From Dyella marensis (GTDB lineage: Bacteria > Pseudomonadota > Gammaproteobacteria > Xanthomonadales > Rhodanobacteraceae), in NCBI RefSeq assembly GCF_900112865.1, contig NZ_FONH01000004.1, positions 285,790 to 349,789 of the forward strand: a stretch of DNA of 64,000 nt, given 5' to 3'. The position numbers and the translations under genes are program-made. The notes under the pieces are model-generated. The model had not been told where the DNA came from. It saw only the letters and a list, made by a program, of their open reading frames with translations, and made no database searches. Numbering within the stretch: the first letter of the stretch is position 1; the number at the start of each line of letters is the position of its first letter. Shown here piece after piece: positions 7,490 through 16,604 of this stretch.

Positions 7490-10400
7490 ATGCAACATCA
7501 GCGATATCGGCCGCAGACGTCGGTCAAGCCTTGTGCGCTCATGCTGGCGATCCTGTCGTGCCTGGCCATCCAGGCGCGCGCGCATGCGGCCGAACGCGGC
7601 CGGGATACGGCGGTTTCGAACGACGCCACGCCGGCACCGGCGGCGGGCAAGACCGCTGCACCTGCGTCCGACGACGCGGCTGATCCCCAGGCTCAAGCCA
7701 GCGGGCAGGCCGTGCCGGAAAAGAAGGCCCGTGCCGGCGCTGCCGGCAAGGCCGAAGCCGACAAGGTGGTCCAGCTCGGCGCGGTGACCGTCACGGCGCA
7801 GAAGCGCGAGGAGCGCCCCCAGGACGTGCCGATCGCGCTGTCCGTGTTCGATGCGCAATCGCTCGACGACCACAAGATCGAAGGCGGCGCCGAACTGCTG
7901 CGCGCGACGCCCAATGTCACCTTCTCCAAGTCCAACTTCGCCAGCTACAACTTCTCCATCCGCGGCGTCGGCACCAAGGCGCTGTCGGTCACTACCGATC
8001 CCGGCGTGGCGGTCAGCTTCAACAGCACGCCGCTGATCCGCAATCGGCTGTTCGAGCAGGAGTACTTCGACGTCAACCGCATCGAGGTGCTGCGTGGGCC
8101 GCAGGGCACTTTGTACGGACGCAATGCCACCGGCGGCGTGGTCAACATGCTGCCCAACCTGCCATCGCTGGATGGCTTCGACTCCTGGTTCAAGGCGGAA
8201 ACCGGCAACTTCGACAGCCGGCGCTTCAGCGGCATGGTGAACGTGCCGATCGGCAGCACGCTGGCCTATCGCCTGGCGGGCGCCTGGACCAAGCGCAGCG
8301 GCTACGACAACAACACGGTGACCAACAAGGACGTCAATGGCCGCGATCTGTGGGGCGGCCGCATGGGCCTGCTGTGGAAGCCCAGCGACAAGTTCAGCGC
8401 GAACCTGATCTGGGAGCATTTCAACGAGAACGACGATCGCTCGCGCACCGGCAAGCAGCTGTGCCACAACGATCCGGGTCCGACCGAGATCGGCGATACC
8501 GCGGTGCCCGAATTCAACCAGCCGCAATTCAGCCAGGGCTGCCAGCCCGGTTCGCTGTACGGCAAGGGCGCGTTCGGCGTGCCCAATGGCGCGAGCCTTT
8601 CGCAGCTGCTGTTCGCGCGAACCAGCCTGCCGCTGGGCATCACGCCGGATTTCCTGGAGATGCCGTCGCTGGTCAAGCCGGGCGATCCCTTTGCCGGGGT
8701 CCAGCAGTCGACCAACCTGCGCACGATCGCGACCACCTACGACCCGCGTTTCAAGGCCAAGAACGACGTGGTCCAGATCAACCTGGAGTTCAAGCCCAGC
8801 GAGGATCTGAAGCTGGTCTCGCAGACGGCTTATTCGCGCGATTTCTATTACTCGACGCAGGACTACGGCCGCTTCCAGTCCAATCCGATCTTCAACGACT
8901 CCAACGGGCTGATCAATCCGTTCCCTGACCCGGTGACCGGCGCGTTCGGCCTGCCGGCTTATCCGATCACCCCGGGCGGCGTCTACACCGACCCGCAGCT
9001 GGGGCCGTCCACGGGTTACCTGGCGGTCGACCTGGTGCGCTCGCACAGCAAGCAGTGGTCGCAGGAGTTCCGGCTGCAGTCGGCTTTCGACGGGCGCTTC
9101 AATTTCAGCGTCGGCGCCAACTACCTCGACTACAAGATCAACGAAGACTATTTCGTCTTCAACAATGTATTCACCGCGACTGCGCAGGAGTTCTTCAACC
9201 AGGGCTATTTCGGCCGGACGCCGATCAACTGCACGCCCAACTACGTCGACGAGTTCAACAACTCCTGCGTCTATATCGACCCCAATCCGATCGGCAAGAT
9301 CAACGGCCAGGGTCATAACTATTTCCGCAGCCAGAATATCGGCGAGACCCGTTCCAAGGCACTGTTCGGCGAAATCTATTACCAGCTGTCGGATACGGTG
9401 AAGCTCACCGCCGGCCTGCGTTATACCGACGACCAGAAGATCAGCACGCCGGTGCCCAGCCAACTCCTGCTGATGCCCGGCTTCGCCGGCGGCGGCTATG
9501 TCAACTACGGCTATCCGCACCTGCCCAACATCGACCAGCGCTGGCGCAAGCCGACCGGCCGCCTGGTGCTGGACTGGAAGCCGAAGCTGTCCTTCACCGA
9601 CGAGACCCTGGTCTACGGCTCGCTGTCGCGCGGCTACAAGGCCGGCGGCACCAACTCGCCGGGCATCGGCGCCGATCCGAAGAACCTGTACTTCAATCCG
9701 GGGCCGTCCACCTTCAAGCCCGAATACGTCAATGCGTTCGAGGTCGGCACCAAGAACATGATGGCCGGCGGCAAGTTCATGCTCAACGCCAGCGCGTTCT
9801 ACTACGACTACAAGGACTACCAGGTATCGCAGATCGTCGATCGCGCCACGCTCAACGAGAACTTCGACGCCAAGATGTTCGGCTTCGAGCTGGAGACCGC
9901 CTGGCAGGCCACGCGTGCGCTGCGCTTCGACGGCAATATCGGCTACCTGCACACGCGCATTGCCGACGGTGCCAGGTCGATCGACGTGCTGAACCGTACC
10001 CAGGGCAATCCCGACTACGTAGTGATCAAACCCTGGCTGCAGCAGGCTTCCAACTGCGTGGCGCCGAAAGCGAGCGTGGAAAAGCTGCTGCAGTGGGCGC
10101 AGACCAGCGGCTACATCCTCGCCTTCAACGATCTCGCGTCGTTCTGCGGCGGCCCGTTCCCGACCAGCAACTTCGTCGCGCCCGACGGCTCGATCCAGCT
10201 GGCGAGCGGCGATTTCTACAATCCGAATACGCAGGCGCCGAACGGGGGCAGGGGCTTCTATGCCGATCTGGGCGGCAAGCAGCTGCCCAATTCACCGCAT
10301 TGGACCGGCAACGTCGGCACGCAATACACCTTCTTCACCGCCAGCGGCGACTTCACCCTGCGCGGCGATTACTACCGGCAGAGCTCCAGTTATGCGCGCA

Positions 10401-10630
10401 TCTACAACACGGTGTCGGACAAGCTCAGGGGCTGGGGCAATGCCAATCTCTCGTTGACCTGGCAGGCGGCGAAATCCGATCTCACCGTGCAGCTCTACGT
10501 AAAGAATCTCTTCAACGACACACCGATTACCGACGCTTTCGTCAACAGCGACGACAGCGGGCTTACCACGAACGTCTTCACGCTCGATCCCAGGATCTAC
10601 GGGATCTCCGTTCGCATGGGCTTCAACTAA
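7490..10630 (+). CDS. TonB-dependent receptor
   Basis: 1,046 residues. Signal peptide (about 1-35), an unusually long Ala/Pro/Lys-rich linker (36-92), a TonB box (GAVTVTAQKR near 97-106), plug domain (about 110-235, with IRGVG and RIEVLRGPQGTLYGRNATGG), then a large barrel ending in MGFN. The ATG has a GGGAGGGG ribosome site; a TTG 15 bases upstream is less likely. This plug type is common in receptors of Sphingomonas-like bacteria for sugars, aromatics or other non-siderophore ligands. It lies between a TetR gene and a PraB-like gene, so a hydrophobic or lipid-like ligand is plausible but unproven. Confidence 0.9.
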   Translation: MQHQRYRPQTSVKPCALMLAILSCLAIQARAHAAERGRDTAVSNDATPAPAAGKTAAPASDDAADPQAQASGQAVPEKKARAGAAGKAEADKVVQLGAVTVTAQKREERPQDVPIALSVFDAQSLDDHKIEGGAELLRATPNVTFSKSNFASYNFSIRGVGTKALSVTTDPGVAVSFNSTPLIRNRLFEQEYFDVNRIEVLRGPQGTLYGRNATGGVVNMLPNLPSLDGFDSWFKAETGNFDSRRFSGMVNVPIGSTLAYRLAGAWTKRSGYDNNTVTNKDVNGRDLWGGRMGLLWKPSDKFSANLIWEHFNENDDRSRTGKQLCHNDPGPTEIGDTAVPEFNQPQFSQGCQPGSLYGKGAFGVPNGASLSQLLFARTSLPLGITPDFLEMPSLVKPGDPFAGVQQSTNLRTIATTYDPRFKAKNDVVQINLEFKPSEDLKLVSQTAYSRDFYYSTQDYGRFQSNPIFNDSNGLINPFPDPVTGAFGLPAYPITPGGVYTDPQLGPSTGYLAVDLVRSHSKQWSQEFRLQSAFDGRFNFSVGANYLDYKINEDYFVFNNVFTATAQEFFNQGYFGRTPINCTPNYVDEFNNSCVYIDPNPIGKINGQGHNYFRSQNIGETRSKALFGEIYYQLSDTVKLTAGLRYTDDQKISTPVPSQLLLMPGFAGGGYVNYGYPHLPNIDQRWRKPTGRLVLDWKPKLSFTDETLVYGSLSRGYKAGGTNSPGIGADPKNLYFNPGPSTFKPEYVNAFEVGTKNMMAGGKFMLNASAFYYDYKDYQVSQIVDRATLNENFDAKMFGFELETAWQATRALRFDGNIGYLHTRIADGARSIDVLNRTQGNPDYVVIKPWLQQASNCVAPKASVEKLLQWAQTSGYILAFNDLASFCGGPFPTSNFVAPDGSIQLASGDFYNPNTQAPNGGRGFYADLGGKQLPNSPHWTGNVGTQYTFFTASGDFTLRGDYYRQSSSYARIYNTVSDKLRGWGNANLSLTWQAAKSDLTVQLYVKNLFNDTPITDAFVNSDDSGLTTNVFTLDPRIYGISVRMGFN

Positions 10631-10794
10631 AGCCTGACCGCTCACCGCGGGGGCGGCGCAGGCGCGTCTGCGCGGTCCACGCACTCAAGCCGGCGCCGCC
10701 ATCCGCGTCGCCGGCGCGTGTCGCTGCGGCCCATTTTCAGGCCGCGGTGCAGCCTGGTGCTAATGCACCTTCCAACCTTGAAAGGAGTCATCGC

Positions 10795-11304
10795 ATGACC
10801 TTCGTCAAATCCATCGCTGCATGTGGTGTGCTGGCCGTTGGCATGTTGGCCGCGGCGCCGAGCTTCGCCTCGCATTTCACGCCGGACGGCACCTTTACGG
10901 CTTCGGGTTCCACCAATCTCTCGGCGCTCGGCGGCGCGATCAGGATTCCGTGCCACTCCGTCTTTACGATCCAGGTCACCGGCGGCGTCGGCGTCGTCAC
11001 CAATGCCGTGTTCAGCCCGGATCCGGCCAATGGCAACAACCCGAACTGCAACAACCTGCAGGCGACCAACTTCAACTGGGCCCTGAATATCACCAGCGCC
11101 ACCGGCGGCGTGGCCCAAGGCGTCAAGGTGGTCGGCATCAATGGCAATCCGGTGACCTGCGGCGCCGGCCCGGTGCCGCTCACGCTCAACAACGGCGTCG
11201 CTACTTTCAACGGCCAGCTCAATCCGGGCGCCTGCGCGGTGTCCAGCGGCAATCTGCCCGTGGTGGGCCCCGGCGGCGCGACGCTGAGCATCGTCTATCC
11301 GTAA
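10795..11304 (+). CDS. Small secreted PraB-like protein (alkane-oxidation activator family)
   Basis: 169 residues with a clear Sec signal (1-26, ending SFASH). The mature part is a Gly/Thr/Asn-rich beta domain with four cysteines (the IPCHS, NCNN, VTCG and GACA contexts) likely to form disulfides. The pattern FTPDGTFTASGSTNLS followed by a Cys-containing strand is characteristic of proteins annotated as alkane oxidation protein activator PraB. AAAGGAG lies 8 bases before the ATG. It follows the receptor by 164 bases. Its role in surfactant-aided uptake is known only by family analogy. Confidence 0.6.
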   Translation: MTFVKSIAACGVLAVGMLAAAPSFASHFTPDGTFTASGSTNLSALGGAIRIPCHSVFTIQVTGGVGVVTNAVFSPDPANGNNPNCNNLQATNFNWALNITSATGGVAQGVKVVGINGNPVTCGAGPVPLTLNNGVATFNGQLNPGACAVSSGNLPVVGPGGATLSIVYP

Positions 11305-11380
11305 AAAGGGAGGCTTGTAGCGTCTCGACCGGCAGGACGCCAGGTCGGGACGGCCAGGGACGGTGTGGCTGGGATGCTTG

Positions 11381-11436
11381 ATTCGCCGTATCGCTGCGCA
11401 AGAGGTGCATCTCTTGCGCAGCCTTCGGCGGCGAAT
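11381..11436 (+). terminator. Two-tier perfect hairpin after the PraB-like gene
   Basis: An inner 12-base stem (11393-11404 with 11411-11422, loop GTGCAT) sits inside an outer 8-base stem (11381-11388 with 11429-11436). There is no T tract, so it may be a transcription pause, mRNA-end or regulatory structure. The rest of the 381-bp gap (11305-11685) shows nothing clear beyond the ribosome site of the next gene. Confidence 0.45.
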
Positions 11437-11685
11437 GAACAAGGGCAAGTCAGGTTGTTCCGCATTGGCCTGGCGAGGAATTTTTGTTGGCGCCGCGTCG
11501 ACGCCGAGCGTCATGCCGTAGCTGATTTTTGAAGTGAGAAGCCGCTGGCAGGGCCGTCATGGCGTGCTGGCGAGTCGCCGCATGGCGCTCGCCGGCCTGT
11601 ACGGCTGTGCCGGCGTCAGGGGTTTGCCATTCACGGCCGGATTTTCCGTTTCCGCAAACTTTCACTCGATACACCGGAGATCACT

Positions 11686-12600
11686 ATGTCAAAAGCAGTG
11701 AAACTCTTCGGCCTCGCCGTTGCCTGCGCGCTGGGTATCTCCGCGCAGACAGCGAGCGCCGGAACGCCTTCGGGCGACTATGCGATGTTCCAGCATTGCC
11801 CGTATCAGTCCAATGCGATCGTCACCGGCTGCGTGGTGGCCACCATCAACTCAGGCTCGTTCAAGATCGGCCGCGCCAACGTGCCGATCAACAAGCCGAT
11901 CGTGCTGCAGGGTGGCGTCAACAACATCGCCGACATGGGCCAGTTCTACGTGCCCACCGACGTGCCGGCGATGTCGCCGACGGCGCTGGACGTGCCGGGC
12001 GGCCTGCTCGGATTGATGGAGCCCGACACCACCTGGCCGGGACCGCTGGCGCAGGCGTTCTGGAACATCGTCAATACGGCGAATGACGTCACCGCCACCG
12101 CGGAACTGGTCGGCACCCCGCAGGCCAAGCTGATCAATGCCTCGTTTCCGCCGGATACGGGCGACGCCACCGTTATCCAGTTGCCGATCCGCATCCATCT
12201 GCAGAATCCGTTTCTCGGCAATACCTGCTACATCGGCTCGGCCAGCCAGCCGATCGTGCTGAAGCTCGTCGCCAACACCACCAGCCCGCCGCCGCCGAAC
12301 TCGCCGATCTCCGGCGTGCCGGCGCCGCTGACGATCATGGATACGACCAACCCGGTCGGGCAGATCCTGCTGGCGGAGAACGGCACGCTGGTCGACAACG
12401 CCTTCGCGGTGCCCGCCGCCAAGGGTTGCGGCAATACCTTGCTGCCGATACCGATCATCACGCCGATCCTGCAGGGCATCGTGTCGGCGGCGGTCAACCT
12501 CAAGGAGGGTTTGCCAGCCGCGGCAGGAAAGAACACGGCCATCATGAGCGGGGACACCGCCATCGGTCCGTCGGTCTACGTGCAGGCGAGCGAGCAATAG
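11686..12600 (+). CDS. Secreted protein of unknown function
   Basis: 304 residues. Signal peptide about 1-26 (ending TASAGT). The mature protein begins with a motif (DYAMFQHCPY, then VTGCVVATINSGSFKIG) resembling a group of secreted hypothetical proteins I associate mainly with actinobacteria. Only four cysteines remain in the mature part and no catalytic motif was recognised. CCGGAGA precedes the ATG. It lies between the PraB-like gene and the second TetR gene, so it probably belongs to the same exported system. Function unknown; a lipid- or substrate-binding cell-surface role is speculative. Confidence 0.7.
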   Translation: MSKAVKLFGLAVACALGISAQTASAGTPSGDYAMFQHCPYQSNAIVTGCVVATINSGSFKIGRANVPINKPIVLQGGVNNIADMGQFYVPTDVPAMSPTALDVPGGLLGLMEPDTTWPGPLAQAFWNIVNTANDVTATAELVGTPQAKLINASFPPDTGDATVIQLPIRIHLQNPFLGNTCYIGSASQPIVLKLVANTTSPPPPNSPISGVPAPLTIMDTTNPVGQILLAENGTLVDNAFAVPAAKGCGNTLLPIPIITPILQGIVSAAVNLKEGLPAAAGKNTAIMSGDTAIGPSVYVQASEQ

Positions 12601-12677
12601 TCACGCCCGGAGCGCATGGAAACCGCCCCTTTCCCTTGCCGCGCGCAAACGGAAAGGGGCATTCCGGCGCCGCCTAT

Positions 12678-12726
12678 TCAATATGGAATATTGACTCGCC
12701 GCGTGGCCGGCCATGACCGTTCGGTC
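12678..12726. promoter_or_regulatory. Two palindromes upstream of the second TetR gene
   Basis: TCAATAT-GGA-ATATTGA (12678-12694) has perfect 7-base arms in an AT-rich pocket. GACCG-TT-CGGTC (12715-12726) has 5-base arms and the shape of many TetR-family operators. Both lie within 100 bases of the TetR start, as expected for autoregulation. No binding evidence is available from sequence. Confidence 0.5.
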
Positions 12727-12768
12727 CTGGTACGATCGCGCAGCAGAGGCGAATGTGAGAGCTTGCGA

Positions 12769-13572
12769 GTGAACAGCCAAGTGACCGCGTCTGGAAACAC
12801 CCGGATCCGCCTGTTGCAGGCGGCGGAAGCGCTCTTCATCGAGCATGGTTTCGAATCCATGTCGCTGCGCCAGATCACCCAGCGCGCCGATGCCAACCTG
12901 GCTGCCGTGAATTATCACTTCGGCAGCAAAGAGCTGCTGGTGCAGGAGCTGCTGTCCAAGCGGCTCGACCGGCTCAACCAGGAACGCCTGCAACTGCTGT
13001 CCGCCTGCGAGCAGCAGGCCAAGGGCAGCCCGCTGGATGCCTCGGCCGTATTGAGCGTGCTGTTCGTGCCGGCATTGCGGCTCAGCCGCGATCCCGCCGG
13101 CGGTCCCGCGTTCATGCGTCTGCTCGGTCGCGTCTACAGCGACCCGTCGCCCTTCATCCGCGACCATCTGCAGGAGCACTACCGCCCGATCTTCGGGCGC
13201 TTCTTCGAAGCGTTCTCGCTGGCCTTGCCGGAGCTGCCGCGCAACGAGCTGGGCATGCGCCTGCATTTCATCCTCAAGAGCCTGTCCGGCCTGCTGGCCG
13301 GCGAAGACATGGACGATTTGATCGCATCGCTGAGCATGGGCGAGCCGATGAGCGATGCCGTCGTGCTCGCGCGCCTGATTTCGCTGGTCTCGCCGATGCT
13401 GACCAGCCCGTTCGGCAGTCCGGAGCAGATCGAGATCATCGAGCAGGTGATGGGCCAGGCCGATGCCGCTGCGAAGGCAACCGACGCGGTACAGGCGGCC
13501 AGCGACCAGGCCGCCAGTCACAAGACCTTCGGCGTGCTGACGATGTTGAACGAATCGGGCGACGGTGCCTGA
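12769..13572 (+). CDS. TetR/AcrR family regulator (second paralogue)
   Basis: 267 residues from the GTG at 12769, which has GAGAG 8 bases upstream; an in-frame ATG at 12616 and a TTG at 12763 are less well placed. HTH about residues 10-55 (SLRQITQRADANLAAVNYHF), then a C-terminal domain with LDRLNQERLQLLSACE and MGEPMSDAVV that matches the TetR at 6470-7396 segment by segment. Its end overlaps the start of the phosphopantetheinyl transferase by 8 bases, so the two are co-transcribed. It probably controls the receptor/secreted-protein genes, itself, or both. Confidence 0.85.
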   Translation: MNSQVTASGNTRIRLLQAAEALFIEHGFESMSLRQITQRADANLAAVNYHFGSKELLVQELLSKRLDRLNQERLQLLSACEQQAKGSPLDASAVLSVLFVPALRLSRDPAGGPAFMRLLGRVYSDPSPFIRDHLQEHYRPIFGRFFEAFSLALPELPRNELGMRLHFILKSLSGLLAGEDMDDLIASLSMGEPMSDAVVLARLISLVSPMLTSPFGSPEQIEIIEQVMGQADAAAKATDAVQAASDQAASHKTFGVLTMLNESGDGA

Positions 13573-14275
13573 GCGACCGGCGGCATTCGTGCGGCTGTCG
13601 CTCGCGCGGCATCCGGGTGGACTGCCTGACGCGTTCGCGCTGTCGTTCGATGCTGGCGAAAGTGAAGACGCGCATTTCGTCCGCCACGGCATCGTGTGCC
13701 CACCATCGGTGGCGCGCAGTGTGGCCAAGCGGAGAGCGGAGTATCTGGCCGGCCGACGCGTTGCGGTTGCGGCACTGGCCGAGGTGGGTGGCGATGTCGG
13801 CGATCTGGCGATCGGGCCGTCGCGTGCGCCTGCATGGCCGGACGGGTTCACCGGCAGCATCACGCATGCCGTCGGGATCGCGGCAGCGGTGGTCGTGCGC
13901 GCAGAAGCCGCGCGTGGTGTGGGTATCGATATCGAGCACGTCGTCGCGGCAGGTGCGTTCGACGCGATCGTGAAGTCGGTGGTCGATGCGTCGGAGCGGA
14001 ATGTACTGGGCGAGCTCGCGCGCCAGTTCGGCGAACCGATGGCGCTGACCATCGCGTTCTCCGCCAAGGAAAGTTTCTACAAGGCGACTGCGGCCACGGT
14101 CGGCCGGATCTTCGATTTCAGCGCGCTTAAGATTTTCAATTTGAATGAAGCGATGCTTGAAGCTGAGATCGCCGAGACATTAGACCCATCGCTGCCGGCT
14201 GGCATGTGCTTCCGCCTTGGCTACTCGCTGCTCGACGACAGCACGGCCATCACCAGCTGCGCGTGGAGCCGTTGA
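13565..14275 (+). CDS. 4'-phosphopantetheinyl transferase family protein
   Basis: 236 residues, GTG start overlapping the TetR gene. EntD/Sfp-type motifs in order: KRRAEYLAGRRVA (about 55-67), GSITHA (97-102), GVGIDIEHV with the Mg-binding Asp-x-Glu (about 118-126), and FSAKESFYKA (about 160-169). It would transfer phosphopantetheine from CoA to a carrier protein of a fatty-acid, polyketide or non-ribosomal pathway. No carrier protein or synthase is in the window, so its partner is encoded elsewhere. Its coupling to the TetR gene suggests regulated lipid or siderophore chemistry. Confidence 0.85.
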   Translation: MPERPAAFVRLSLARHPGGLPDAFALSFDAGESEDAHFVRHGIVCPPSVARSVAKRRAEYLAGRRVAVAALAEVGGDVGDLAIGPSRAPAWPDGFTGSITHAVGIAAAVVVRAEAARGVGIDIEHVVAAGAFDAIVKSVVDASERNVLGELARQFGEPMALTIAFSAKESFYKATAATVGRIFDFSALKIFNLNEAMLEAEIAETLDPSLPAGMCFRLGYSLLDDSTAITSCAWSR

Positions 14276-14282
14276 GCCGCGC

Positions 14283-14855
14283 TCAATGCATCCAGTGCGC
14301 CAGCGGCAGCAGCCACAGCGACAACGAGCCCAGCGCGCCGCCGATCGCAGTGGCGGCGATCACGTCGCTCGGATAGTGCAGGCCGAGGATCACCCGCGAG
14401 GCGCCGATCAGGGCGGTGAAGGTCAGCAGCAGCGGCGCCAGCAGCGGATACCAGGCCAGCGCCACGATGGTGAAGCTCACCGCCTGCAAGGTGTGGCCGG
14501 AGGGGAAGCTGAACTCGTCCAGCGGCGGCACGTGGGCGATCACGCCGGGGCAGGCGCGGAACGGGCGCGGGCGGCGCGTCCAGCGCTTGAGCAGGCGGTA
14601 CAGCAGCAGGGCGGTGAGGCCGGTGATGGCCATCTGCGCGGCGGCGGCGAGACCGCGGCGGCCGTCGAACACGGCCAGGGCCAGCATCAGCGAATACCAG
14701 AACACGCCGTCGCCGAGGCGGCTGACGATGCCGAAGAACACCCCGACCGCGCGGCGCGCGCCCCAGTGGTTGGCGGCGACGCAGATGCGCCTGTCTATGG
14801 CAAAGCGCGGCCCGGTCGTGAGCTCAGGCGTGTGCAGCGGCGGCAGGGTGTTCAT
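14283..14855 (-). CDS. PAP2-family membrane phosphatase
   Basis: 190 residues with about five membrane segments. The phosphatidate phosphatase motifs are intact: KRWTRRPRP, PSGHT and SRVILGLHYPSD, containing the catalytic histidines. The chosen ATG has AAGGAGC 6 bases upstream; a start 24 bases earlier lacks one. Its 5' end overlaps the glycosyltransferase gene by 32 bases, so they form an operon. Likely role: dephosphorylation of a lipid phosphate or of undecaprenyl/phosphatidyl intermediates next to glycolipid assembly. Confidence 0.85.
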   Translation of the reverse strand: MNTLPPLHTPELTTGPRFAIDRRICVAANHWGARRAVGVFFGIVSRLGDGVFWYSLMLALAVFDGRRGLAAAAQMAITGLTALLLYRLLKRWTRRPRPFRACPGVIAHVPPLDEFSFPSGHTLQAVSFTIVALAWYPLLAPLLLTFTALIGASRVILGLHYPSDVIAATAIGGALGSLSLWLLPLAHWMH

Positions 14856-15984
14856 CGCGATGCTCCTTGGCCAGTTCACGCAGCAGGGATTCGAATTCGC
14901 GGATCACCGCATCGGGCGAGAGATTGGCGATGCTGGCCTGCGCCGCGCGTCCCATGTGGCGGATCAGGCTGGCGTTGGCGGTCAGCGTGCAGGCTGCCTC
15001 GATGAAGGCGCGCTCGTTGCCGGCCTCGATGCGGAAGCCGTTGACGCCGGACGCCAGGTGCTCGCGCGCGGCGCCTTCCTCGTAGGCGACCACCGGCAGG
15101 CCGGCGGCCAGCGCTTCGAGAATCACGTTGCCGAAGGTTTCGCTGAGGCTGGGGAAGGGGAATACGTCGGCGCTGGCATAGTGGCGCGCCAGCGCCTCGC
15201 CGCGCTGCACGCCGGCGAAGATGAAGTCGGGATTGGCCGCCTGCAGCGCCGCGCGGGAGGGGCCGTCGCCGACCCACACATAGCGCGCCTTGGGCACTTC
15301 GCGCTGGATCGCGCGGAAGCTGCGCACGGCCAGGTCCAGGTTCTTTTCCGCCGCGATGCGGCCGACGTAGAGCACCACCGGCGTGTTGCCGTCCACGCCC
15401 CATTCGGTACGCAGCGCGGTATCGCGATGGCTGGGATGGAACAGCTGGGTGTCCACCGCGCGGCGTAGCAGGCGCACCGAATCCACTCCCAGGTCCGCCA
15501 GCTCGCGCGCGAGTGCGTCGGTGGGCACCAGGGTGGCGGCGGCGCGGCAATGGAAGCGGCGCAGGTAGCCGCGCACGACCGGGGTGAGGAAGCCCACGCC
15601 GTAGTGGTTGGCGTAGGTGTCGAAGCGGGTGTGGAAGCCGGTGGCGGCAGGGATGCCCAGCGCCTTCGCGGCGCGTACCGCGGACCAGCCCAGCGGGCCT
15701 TCGGTGGCGACATAGATCGCGTCGGGGCGCAGCCGCGTCCAGCGCTGCTTCAGCGCGCGGCCGGCGGGGAGGCCGAAGCGCAGGCCGGGATAGCGCGGCA
15801 GCGAGGCGCCGCGCATTTCGACGGGAAAGATGCCGGGTTCGTCGTGGAACGGTTCGGCCTGGCGCGGCCGGGTCAGTTCGACGGTGTGGCCGCGGGCGGC
15901 GAGGCCGGCGGCGAGGCTGTGCACGGTCAGTGCGACCCCGTTGATTTCCGGCGGATACGTCTCAGTGACAATGCCGATGCGCAT
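14824..15984 (-). CDS. Glycosyltransferase, GT4 family
   Basis: 386 residues, GT-B fold. The N-terminal acceptor domain starts MRIGIVTETYPPEINGV, typical of enzymes that glycosylate diacylglycerol or phosphatidylinositol. The C-terminal donor domain has VLYVGRIAAEKN (about 212-223) and the E-x7-E segment PSLSETFGNVILEALAAGLP. With the overlapping PAP2 phosphatase it suggests synthesis of a glycosylated lipid in which the phosphatase frees the lipid acceptor or product. The exact sugar and acceptor cannot be read from sequence. Confidence 0.85.
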   Translation of the reverse strand: MRIGIVTETYPPEINGVALTVHSLAAGLAARGHTVELTRPRQAEPFHDEPGIFPVEMRGASLPRYPGLRFGLPAGRALKQRWTRLRPDAIYVATEGPLGWSAVRAAKALGIPAATGFHTRFDTYANHYGVGFLTPVVRGYLRRFHCRAAATLVPTDALARELADLGVDSVRLLRRAVDTQLFHPSHRDTALRTEWGVDGNTPVVLYVGRIAAEKNLDLAVRSFRAIQREVPKARYVWVGDGPSRAALQAANPDFIFAGVQRGEALARHYASADVFPFPSLSETFGNVILEALAAGLPVVAYEEGAAREHLASGVNGFRIEAGNERAFIEAACTLTANASLIRHMGRAAQASIANLSPDAVIREFESLLRELAKEHRDEHPAAAAHA

Positions 15985-16152
15985 GGCGATACCTGTGCTG
16001 GCCCGGCATAGGTTCGTCTTGAGGCGTTGCGGGGGCGTGGCGTGTTCATGACGCCTGCGTTACGAGCAGTCCTAAGTAGGAATCCGCAAGGCGATTTCCG
16101 CATGACGATGCGCTTACACTGGCGCTCCCCTTCACGCCAAGGAGATCCCACG

Positions 16153-16587
16153 ATGAAGCGCATCCTGTTCGCTCTGGCCCTGGCCTCGACGGCCGCCGCG
16201 GCGATCGCCGCCGACGCCCCTGGCCTGCCGGTCACCAAGTCCCCCGCCGGTGCCGAGGTCTACATCATCAGCCCGAAGGACGGTGCCACCGTCGGCCAGG
16301 AGTTCACCGTCAGCTTCGGCCTGAAGGGCATGGGCGTGGCCCCCGCCGGCGTAAAGAAGGAAGGCACCGGGCATCATCACCTGCTGATCGATGTGAAGGA
16401 CCTGCCGGCTGCCGGTCAGGTGATTCCGAAGGACGAGACCCATGTCCATTTCGGCAACGGCCAGACCGAGACCACGGTAAAGCTCAAGCCCGGCACGCAT
16501 ACGCTGCAGCTGGAACTGGGCGACGAGAACCACATTCCGTTCGATCCGGCGGTGGTATCGAAGAAGATCACCGTGCATGTGAAGTGA
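16153..16587 (+). CDS. DUF4399 periplasmic protein
   Basis: 144 residues: signal peptide 1-20, then an Ig-like beta domain of the DUF4399 type with EVYIISPKDGATVGQEFTV, a GTGHHHLLID motif, HVHFGNGQTE and LGDENHIPF. The clustered histidines suggest metal binding. AAGGAGATCCC precedes the ATG. It stands alone between the glycosyltransferase promoter side and a repeat element. No function is established for the family. Confidence 0.8.
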   Translation: MKRILFALALASTAAAAIAADAPGLPVTKSPAGAEVYIISPKDGATVGQEFTVSFGLKGMGVAPAGVKKEGTGHHHLLIDVKDLPAAGQVIPKDETHVHFGNGQTETTVKLKPGTHTLQLELGDENHIPFDPAVVSKKITVHVK

Positions 16588-16604
16588 CAAAGCGGCGGCC
16601 ATGA

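Noticed and set aside
7487..9952. A long minus-strand frame of 821 codons opposite the TonB receptor
   Set aside because: It is the antisense shadow of the receptor; it has no domain signal, signal peptide or ribosome site, and its composition is that of a reverse-strand frame in GC-rich DNA.
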